Shown: positions 4,935-9,795 of the stretch, piece after piece | How the letters are laid out: every line of letters begins with the position of its first letter | Numbering within the stretch: position 1 is the stretch's first letter | NCBI GenBank assembly: GCA_038255685.1 | Contig: JBBSLC010000108.1 | Location: 1-9,795, forward strand | Direction of reading: 5' to 3' | DNA length: 9,795 nucleotides | Source: CADCSY01 sp038255685 | GTDB taxonomy: Bacteria > Actinomycetota > Acidimicrobiia > Acidimicrobiales > CADCSY01 | Notes under the pieces: generated by a model | The model's input: the letters and a program-made list of their open reading frames with translations, nothing else | Databases searched by the model: none | Told to the model about the DNA's origin: nothing | Program-made: the position numbers and the translations under genes

Positions 4935-5713
4935 CGCTGGTGGCGGGGGCACGACCACGTCGTGCGGCCGCCGATGGTCCGCCGGGTGAGCGGTGTGCCG
5001 TCTCGGGGACAGGTGCCACCGGGTCGCCGCGCTGCCTGCAGGTCGCCGAGGTGCGAGCCACCCCGCTCGATCAGGGACTCGATGGTCGCCCGGAGGGTGC
5101 GGTGCAGCCGTCGCAGCTCAGCGGGCGAGAGCCCACCGGCAGGGCGAGCAGGGTCGAGCCCTGCCCGGAAGAGCGTCTCGTCGGCCAGCAGGTTCCCGAT
5201 GCCGGCCAGCCTCGCCTGGTCCATCAGCCGGGCCTTGAGCGGCGCCACGCTCGCACCGAGCGACGTCCGGAGCCCGCCGAGGGTCACGGTCCGGGCATCG
5301 ACCCCGAGCCGGTCCTCCGCGGGGGCGAGGACGACGCCTCCGAGGCGGCGGGGGTCACGGATGCGCATGTCCCCGCCGTCTGCGAAGCGGAACGTCACCC
5401 GGTCCCACGCCGGCTCGTCGCGCACGCTCGAGTACTCGAGCTCGTCGACGCCGGCGGTGCCGTCGACGAGGAGCCGCCCCGTCATCCCGAAGCGAAGCCC
5501 GAGCGCCACACCGTCATCGGTGTCGAGCAGGAGCAGCTTGCCGATCCGCCGAGCCTCGACGAAGGCCCGCCCGACCAGGACCGCGCCGAGGTGCGCAGGG
5601 GTGAGGCCCCCCTTCAGGAACCACTCGTCAGGCGCCTCGACACTGCGGACGCAACGGTGCAGCGCCGACTCGGCGAGGCAGCGGTAGGCCTCGACCTCGG
5701 GCAGCTCCGGCAC
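4931..5713 (-). CDS. Fpg/Nei-family DNA glycosylase / AP lyase (formamidopyrimidine-DNA glycosylase-like)
   Basis: 260 residues, slightly short for Fpg (about 270-290). These enzymes remove oxidised bases such as 8-oxoguanine and FapyG, and nick the resulting site. The N-terminal PELPEVE motif gives the catalytic Pro2, Glu3 and Glu6. Lys59 in 'RRIGKLLLL' is the conserved DNA-contact lysine. The helix-two-turn-helix region is at 157-186 with 'AGIGNLLADE' (Asn174). The C-terminal zinc-finger hairpin is recognisable, with Arg250 in 'GGRTTWSC', but the four metal ligands read Cys235, Asp238, Cys255, His258 instead of four Cys. The GTG start (5713-5711) is 39 bases after the stop of the PLP-enzyme gene and has only weak ribosome-site similarity. 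Assignment to Fpg rather than Nei rests on the PELPEVE start; the altered finger may mark a divergent paralogue, so I give no symbol. Confidence 0.88.
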   Translation of the reverse strand: MPELPEVEAYRCLAESALHRCVRSVEAPDEWFLKGGLTPAHLGAVLVGRAFVEARRIGKLLLLDTDDGVALGLRFGMTGRLLVDGTAGVDELEYSSVRDEPAWDRVTFRFADGGDMRIRDPRRLGGVVLAPAEDRLGVDARTVTLGGLRTSLGASVAPLKARLMDQARLAGIGNLLADETLFRAGLDPARPAGGLSPAELRRLHRTLRATIESLIERGGSHLGDLQAARRPGGTCPRDGTPLTRRTIGGRTTWSCPRHQR

Positions 5714-5752
5714 CGGCTCAGCGGACCTGGTTCGTCGCGAGGCGCCGGCCCG

Positions 5753-6970
5753 TCACCCGCCGGTCGCGACGGCCAGGGCCTGCAGGACGTCGGCGATGAC
5801 GTCGTCAGCGTGCTCCAGGCCGACCGACATGCGCACGAGGCCGTCGGTGATGCCGATCGCCGCGCGCTCCTCGGGCGGCATCGACGCCGCCGTCGTCGAC
5901 ACGGGGTGGGTCACAAGCGTCTCGGGCCCGCCCAGCGAAGGCGCCATCTGGCAGAGCCGGACCGCACCGACGAAGCGGCTTGCCGCCTCCAGGCCGCCTC
6001 TGACCTCGAAGCTGAGGTTGCTGCCCCCGTTCGCCATCTGGCGCTTGGCCAGGTCACGCTGCGGGTGGCTGTCGAGCCCCGGGTGGTGGACCCGGTCGAC
6101 ACCGGGGTGGTCCTCGAGCACCTCGGCGAGACGCTGCGCCGTGTCGCATGCCTGGCGGACGCGCAGGGGCAGCGTGCGGATCCCCCGCAGCGCGAGCAGT
6201 GCGTCGAACGGGGAGGCCACGGCGCCGATGATCGTGTGGAAGCCCCAGATCCACTGCAGGAGGTCCTCTTCGCCCGCGACCACGCCGAGCGTGGCGTCGT
6301 TGTGGCCGGCGAGGCTCTTCGTCGCCGAGTGCACGACGAGGTCGAAGCCGAGCTCGAGCGGGCGCTGGATGAGCGGGCCGGCGAAGGTGGAGTCGACGAC
6401 CTTGAGCGGACCGGGGATGGCGCTGAGCGCCTCGAGGTCGGCCAGCTGGAGGACGGGGTTGGCCGGGGACTCGACGAACAGCAGGCGGGTGCGACCGGGG
6501 ATGACTGCGGCGGCGACGGCTGCGGTGTCGGCCTGGTCGACGAAGCTGACGTCGATGCCGAAGCGCGGGCACACGCCGGCGAAGAGGCCGTTCGTCGAGG
6601 TGTAGAGCGAGCTGGCAGCGACCACGTGGTCGCCGCTCGAGCACAGTGCGAGCACCGTCGCGCTGACCGCACCCATGCCGCTGGCGAACGCCTGCGCGCC
6701 GGCGGCGCCCTCCAGCTCGGCCACCGCGTCCTCGAAGGCGGCGACCGTCGGGTTGCCGTACCGGCTGTAGAAGTCCTTCACCCTGGGCTTCGTCGCCTTC
6801 CGAAGCGCCTCGTCGAGCGAGGTCTGGGCGAAGGTGGTCGTCGCCCACAGGGGCGTCGACAGCGAGCCTTCGTTCGCCCGGCGACCGGCGGTGATGGCGG
6901 TGGTCTCGATCCGGTGCTCGTCGGCCGGCGCGTGCGGCGCTGCCTGGGGAGTCGGTTCAGCTGCGGGCAT
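5753..6970 (-). CDS. Cys/Met-metabolism PLP enzyme (O-acetylhomoserine sulfhydrylase or cystathionine gamma-synthase)
   Basis: 405 residues from ATG 6970-6968, one base after the metX stop. This start is preferred over upstream codons because those lie inside metX. The fold-type I PLP hallmarks are Tyr68-Ser-Arg70-Tyr-Gly-Asn-Pro-Thr, Tyr123 in 'SLYTSTNGLF', Asp193 in 'VVDSTFAGP', the PLP lysine Lys218 in 'HSATKSLAGHND', 'PSLGGPETLVTHP' (344-356), and Arg380 in 'RMSVGLEHADD', which binds the substrate carboxylate. The neighbouring metX makes O-acetylhomoserine, so this enzyme probably replaces the acetyl group with sulfide (giving homocysteine) or with cysteine (giving cystathionine), the next step to methionine. 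Sequence motifs do not separate the two reactions, and a methionine gamma-lyase activity is less likely given the context. Two positions differ from the usual motif forms ('DSTFA' for DNTFA, and the 'YTSTNGLF' segment). Confidence 0.88.
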   Translation of the reverse strand: MPAAEPTPQAAPHAPADEHRIETTAITAGRRANEGSLSTPLWATTTFAQTSLDEALRKATKPRVKDFYSRYGNPTVAAFEDAVAELEGAAGAQAFASGMGAVSATVLALCSSGDHVVAASSLYTSTNGLFAGVCPRFGIDVSFVDQADTAAVAAAVIPGRTRLLFVESPANPVLQLADLEALSAIPGPLKVVDSTFAGPLIQRPLELGFDLVVHSATKSLAGHNDATLGVVAGEEDLLQWIWGFHTIIGAVASPFDALLALRGIRTLPLRVRQACDTAQRLAEVLEDHPGVDRVHHPGLDSHPQRDLAKRQMANGGSNLSFEVRGGLEAASRFVGAVRLCQMAPSLGGPETLVTHPVSTTAASMPPEERAAIGITDGLVRMSVGLEHADDVIADVLQALAVATGG

Positions 6971-6971
6971 G

Positions 6972-8141
6972 TCAGACCTCGGACTTGTCGACGGTTGCGA
7001 GCATCGTTGCGATGGCCGAGCCGACCTGGTCGGACTCGATGAGGAACCCATCGTGGCCATGGGGGCTCTTGACCTCGACGTGGGTGGACGGCGTGCCCTG
7101 GTCGAGCAGCGCCTCGTGGATCTGCCGCTGCTGGTAGGCGGGGTACAGCGTGTCCGAGTCGATGCCGACCACGAGCGTCGGTGCCGTGATGCGGGCGAGC
7201 GCCTCGACCATGCCACCCCGACCACGGCCCAGGTCATGGAGGTCCATCGCCTTGGTGAGGCGAAGGTAGGTGTTCGCGTCGAAGCGCCGGGCCAGCTTGT
7301 CGCCGTGGTACTCGAGGTAGCGCTCGACCTGGAACCGCTGCCACAGGTCGAAGCCGTCGAGGGGCTCGACGACCTCTCGTCCGAAGCGGTCGGTGAACAC
7401 GTCGTCGCTCCGGAACGTGATCTGGCTCACCATCCGTGCCATGGCCAAGCCCTCGGTGGGGCCGTCGCCGGGCGCGGCGCCGTAGTAGTCACCACCGTGC
7501 CACCGAGGGTCGAGGCGGATGATCCGGCGGCCCGTGCTCCACCAGGCGATCTGCTGCGCCGTCGCCGCTGCGTTCGTCGAGATCGGCACGAGCGACCGGA
7601 CGCGCTCGGGGAACATGACACCCCACTCCAAGACCTGCATGCCGCCCATGGAGCCGCCGATGACGCTCAGCCAGGTCCGGACGCCGACGTTGTCGGCCAC
7701 GGCCGCCTGCGTGCGGACCATGTCTCGCACCGACACCACGGGGAACCGAGACCCGTAGGGCACACCGTCGTCGGGGTGGGGGGACGCGGGGCCGGTCGTG
7801 CCCTGGCAGCCGCCGAGGACGTTGGCGCAGACGACGAAGAACCGGTCGGTGTCGATGGCCCGTCCTGGCCCGATCAGCCCGGTCCACCAGCCTGGGCTGG
7901 GGTGGCCCTCGCCCACGCCGCCTGCGGCGTGGGCGTCGCCCGTCAGCGCATGGCAGACGAGCACTGCGTTGGCGGCGTCAGGCGCCAGCTCACCCCACGT
8001 CTCGTAGGCGATGGCGACGTCCCGCAGCATCCCGCCGCCCTCGAGCACGAACGGACGGTCCACGGCGAGGTGGGCGAAGCGGCGCTGTCCGACCGGGTCA
8101 CCGGGCCGCCAGGCGCCGGTGACGGGCAGGGCCGGGGGCAT
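6972..8141 (-). CDS. metX: Homoserine O-acetyltransferase (MetX)
   Basis: 389 residues, full length. It activates homoserine with acetyl-CoA at the first committed step of methionine synthesis, in the cytoplasm. The alpha/beta-hydrolase fold is shown by 'VLVCHALTGDAHAAG' (60-74), the family signature 'NVLGGCQGTTGP' (107-118), the nucleophile elbow GGSMGG with Ser164, the acid Asp330 in 'GIDSDTLYP' and His363 in 'SPHGHDGFL'. Acetyl rather than succinyl specificity is assumed from the family and was not tested. ATG 8141-8139 has no Shine-Dalgarno (the upstream bases are CCTCCGG) but lies seven bases after TACGAT, suggesting a leaderless message. The next gene follows after one base. A 12-bp inverted repeat lies inside the coding region at 7910-7935. 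Confidence 0.94.
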   Translation of the reverse strand: MPPALPVTGAWRPGDPVGQRRFAHLAVDRPFVLEGGGMLRDVAIAYETWGELAPDAANAVLVCHALTGDAHAAGGVGEGHPSPGWWTGLIGPGRAIDTDRFFVVCANVLGGCQGTTGPASPHPDDGVPYGSRFPVVSVRDMVRTQAAVADNVGVRTWLSVIGGSMGGMQVLEWGVMFPERVRSLVPISTNAAATAQQIAWWSTGRRIIRLDPRWHGGDYYGAAPGDGPTEGLAMARMVSQITFRSDDVFTDRFGREVVEPLDGFDLWQRFQVERYLEYHGDKLARRFDANTYLRLTKAMDLHDLGRGRGGMVEALARITAPTLVVGIDSDTLYPAYQQRQIHEALLDQGTPSTHVEVKSPHGHDGFLIESDQVGSAIATMLATVDKSEV

Positions 8142-8148
8142 CCGGAGG

Positions 8149-8154
8149 ATCGTA
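8149..8154 (-). promoter_or_regulatory. -10 element of a probable leaderless metX promoter
   Basis: TACGAT on the minus strand (8154-8149) fits TAnnnT, and seven bases separate it from the metX ATG, so transcription would begin at or next to the A of ATG. There is no ribosome site between. The expected -35 (about 8177-8172, CGGAGC) is not consensus, which is common in actinobacteria. No riboswitch-sized leader exists in the 59-base gap. Confidence 0.45.
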
Positions 8155-8175
8155 CCGGCCGCCTGTGCGCTGCTC

Positions 8176-8193
8176 CGAGGCGGTATCGCCTCG
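8176..8193 (-). terminator. 7-bp stem hairpin between the protease gene and metX
   Basis: CGAGGCG (8176-8182) and CGCCTCG (8187-8193) are exact reverse complements with a four-base loop, starting seven bases beyond the protease stop. It could end that transcript before the metX promoter. There is no T-run. It also overlaps where the metX -35 would lie, so an operator role is possible. Confidence 0.4.
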
Positions 8194-8200
8194 TGGCGCG

Positions 8201-9379
8201 TCAGAGCACGCGAGTGACGGGGGCGTCCACCTGGACCAGCTCACCAGCGCGCTCGAGGGTCAGTGGTCGTGTCGTCCCGAGCTCGCCCGCCAGGCCCGCG
8301 ACCACCTCGGCGAGGGTCTGCTCCCCGACCGGTTCTCCGTCGACGGCCACGAGCCGGTCGCTGACCTGCACGGCGTCGAGCCCCGTCACGGCGGCGGCCA
8401 CCCGGTAGGTCGTGCCGGACAGCTCCTCGTCGGCCTCCCCGATCTCACGGGTGAGCACCACGCCCACCATGTCGGTGTCCTCGGGACCGAGTGGCGCGCC
8501 CTGCTCCAGCCACACCTCGCCGCGCCCGTAGTCGATCTCGACCCGGAAGCCGCGAAGCACGTTGCCACCGAGCGCGCCGATCACCGGAGCGGTCGTGCCG
8601 GGGCTGACGAGGTCGCCGAAGGCGGCGTCGGCGCGCCAGCACCAGCCGGCGTCGGAGACGGTGAACGGTCCCCACTCGAGCGCCTTCACCCGCAGCATCG
8701 GGGTGCGGGCCTCGGCGGGGAGGCCGGACATGTTGCCGGGTCCTGCGGATGCAGCGGCAGCCGGCCAGTCCTGGTGACGGGCCTGCCACGCCCGGAACAC
8801 CGTGTCGACGACGAGGCTGCACGACGGTCCGGTGTCGAGGAGGACGCCGTGGGTGGTGCCGTCGACGGTCACCTCGGTGCGCACGAAGCCCGTGCCGGCG
8901 TGCACCCCGACGGGGACCCGCACGCCGTGCGGCTCGACTGATCCGGCGTCGGCGAAGGTGACCGTGCCCGCAGGTGCATCGAGCACCAGGTGGTGGCGGC
9001 GGAGCAGCGACGCCGGGAGGGACAGGTCGGCGCGCTCCGCCCGCAGCGGGTTGCCGACGTCGTCGTCGTCGACGACGAAGGCGGTGAGGCCATCAGTATC
9101 GAGGTCGTAGCCCGCTGCAGCGAGGTCCGGCGGCTCGACCGTCTCGAGGTCGCCTTCGCCCGAGTCGATGCTCGCACCGGTGGCGAGGTCGAGCACCTCG
9201 GCCAGGTGTCGCCGGATCACCATCGCCCCACCCCCGGTGTCGACGAGCGCCCGCACCGGGCGCGGGTCGCCCCCGGCTGTCCGAGCGTGGAGGGTCACGA
9301 GCACCCGGGTGCGCGGACCTTCCATCGCCACGGTCCCCGGCGTCGTGGCGCTCCCGTCGCGCGCTGGCATCCCTCCCAT
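8201..9379 (-). CDS. Tandem retropepsin-like aspartic protease with C-terminal PDZ-like domain
   Basis: 392 residues from ATG 9379-9377. Further in-frame ATGs at 9370 and 9325 are possible, and the ribosome site is not decisive. The first lobe has Asp47-Thr-Gly49 in 'RALVDTGG' and ends in the typical strand pair 'LSLPASLL ... LVLDAPAGTVTFAD' (119-144). The second lobe has Asp182-Thr-Gly184 in 'GVLLDTGPS' and the family's closing pattern 'IGALGGNVLRGFRVEIDYG' (267-285). Retropepsins normally supply one DTG per chain and dimerise, so this looks like a fused pseudo-dimer. The end (about 305-392) resembles PDZ: 'VSDRLVAVDGEPV' (339-351) then 'LTLERAGE'. No signal peptide or membrane helix is seen with any start compatible with the divergent neighbour. 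The substrate is unknown. Alternatively, one DTG may be inactive and only structural. Confidence 0.78.
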   Translation of the reverse strand: MGGMPARDGSATTPGTVAMEGPRTRVLVTLHARTAGGDPRPVRALVDTGGGAMVIRRHLAEVLDLATGASIDSGEGDLETVEPPDLAAAGYDLDTDGLTAFVVDDDDVGNPLRAERADLSLPASLLRRHHLVLDAPAGTVTFADAGSVEPHGVRVPVGVHAGTGFVRTEVTVDGTTHGVLLDTGPSCSLVVDTVFRAWQARHQDWPAAAASAGPGNMSGLPAEARTPMLRVKALEWGPFTVSDAGWCWRADAAFGDLVSPGTTAPVIGALGGNVLRGFRVEIDYGRGEVWLEQGAPLGPEDTDMVGVVLTREIGEADEELSGTTYRVAAAVTGLDAVQVSDRLVAVDGEPVGEQTLAEVVAGLAGELGTTRPLTLERAGELVQVDAPVTRVL

Positions 9380-9506
9380 GCTGCCCAGGTTCCCACAGGT
9401 GTTCGGGGTGCCCGACCGACGCGCACGAGCGTGCTGGCGAGGGCACGGCGGTACGGTCCGAGGCGGTCGTGGTCGCCGCCTGGCGCCGTCCACGGCGCAC
9501 ACCGAC

Positions 9507-9513
9507 GAGGAGG
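9507..9513 (+). promoter_or_regulatory. Strong ribosome binding site that fixes the start at 9519
   Basis: GAGGAGG is followed by five bases and then ATG. It is among the best Shine-Dalgarno sequences in the window. It also argues against extending the divergent protease gene across this position. Confidence 0.85.
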
Positions 9514-9518
9514 ACACG

Positions 9519-9795
9519 ATGAGCCCGAGCATCGCCACCAACACCGACGTCAGCCGCGACGAGCTTGAGGACTTCGTCAGGCCGCGCCACAAGGCGGTGC
9601 TCCTGACCACCCGCAGCGACGGACGGCCCCAGGCGTCCCCCGTCACCTGCGGCCTCGACGGTGAGGGACGCATCCTCGTGTCGAGCTATCCCGAACGAGC
9701 CAAGGTGCACAACGCCCGACGCGATCCAGACGTGAGCGTCGTCGTGCTGTCCGACGACTTCGGGGGGGCCTGGGTGCAGGTCGACGGCACGGTCG
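9519..9795 (+). CDS. PPOX-class (pyridoxamine-phosphate-oxidase-like) F420/flavin-dependent enzyme, N-terminal 92 residues (cut by window edge)
   Basis: The frame from ATG 9519 is open to the window edge. Residues 26-92 show the split-barrel flavin/F420-binding pattern: 'AVLLTTRSDGRPQASPVTCG' (26-45), a strand 'RILVSSYPERAKVHN' (51-65) with the conserved S-x-x-x-x-x-K-x-x-N phosphate/cofactor loop, 'DPDVSVVVLSDD' (69-80) and 'WVQVDGTV' (85-92). Family members reduce or oxidise small molecules with FMN or, frequently in actinobacteria, the deazaflavin F420. The F420 assignment is an inference from taxon and motif style. It is transcribed divergently from the aspartic protease gene, with 139 bases between the start codons; TACGGT (9452-9457) is a weak -10 candidate there. 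Confidence 0.85.
   Translation, partial: MSPSIATNTDVSRDELEDFVRPRHKAVLLTTRSDGRPQASPVTCGLDGEGRILVSSYPERAKVHNARRDPDVSVVVLSDDFGGAWVQVDGTV

Noticed and set aside
5426..5441. Perfect 16-bp palindrome GCTCGAGTACTCGAGC inside the glycosylase gene
   Set aside because: It is fully within conserved-length coding sequence, has no partner sites nearby, and such a palindrome can arise by chance in GC-rich codons.
4910..7042. Long plus-strand open frame (710 codons) opposite the glycosylase and the PLP enzyme
   Set aside because: Antisense shadow of two well-supported genes with complete catalytic motifs; no recognisable domain.
6834..8408. Plus-strand open frame (524 codons) opposite metX
   Set aside because: metX on the minus strand has full active-site motifs, and the plus-strand product is low-complexity.
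9380..9673. N-terminal extension of the aspartic protease, including a hydrophobic stretch that resembles a signal peptide
   Set aside because: It would overlap the divergent PPOX gene and its strong ribosome site. The hydrophobic stretch is the antisense of that gene's N-terminus, and the rest is Arg/Pro-rich.
1..9795. CRISPR array, rRNA genes, insertion sequences or transposase genes
   Set aside because: I looked for regular spaced repeats, transposase motifs and rRNA signature stretches on both strands and saw none.

Overview
High-GC chromosomal DNA, most probably from an actinobacterium. The evidence is the strong G/C bias at third codon positions, GTG starts, a wax ester synthase/diacylglycerol acyltransferase, a PPOX/F420-type flavoprotein and at least one promoter with leaderless architecture. 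Acidimicrobiia would fit, but this is inference; no phylogenetic marker was searched. Nearly everything is transcribed from the minus strand, so the window reads from right to left. Only the last gene (9519 onward) is on the plus strand.

Region A (1 to about 2505) is the integrase end of a mobile island. Reading away from the tRNA, it holds a tyrosine recombinase (1273-2400), an Xre/MbcA/ParS-type antitoxin (873-1208), a RES-domain toxin (335-871), a repeat-rich intergenic stretch (130-334) and the start of an excisionase-like HTH protein that runs off the left edge (1-129). The integrase lies just beyond the 3' end of a tRNA-Gly(GCC) gene (2506-2580). This is the classical arrangement of an element inserted into the 3' end of a tRNA. 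The far attachment site is not in the window.

Region B (2617-8141) is ordinary chromosome with a long co-directional gene string. First comes metX (homoserine O-acetyltransferase), then a Cys/Met-metabolism PLP enzyme one base downstream of it; together they turn homoserine into homocysteine or cystathionine. Next are an Fpg/Nei-family DNA glycosylase, a Thr/Pro-rich cell-surface stalk protein, an unrecognised 73-residue protein, and a WS/DGAT acyltransferase. Spacing is tight (overlaps or gaps of 1 to 80 bases), so much of it may be one operon. The metX start has a -10-like hexamer seven bases before the ATG and no Shine-Dalgarno.

Region C (8201-9795) has a protein with two retropepsin-like DTG motifs followed by a PDZ-like domain, on the minus strand. 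Divergent from it is the start of a PPOX-family flavin/F420 enzyme that runs off the right edge.

The most unusual items are the IR plus three 12-bp repeats next to the excisionase gene, the placement of the RES/Xre pair between integrase and excisionase, the tandem-DTG protease, and the altered zinc finger of the glycosylase. No CRISPR array, rRNA or insertion sequence was seen.
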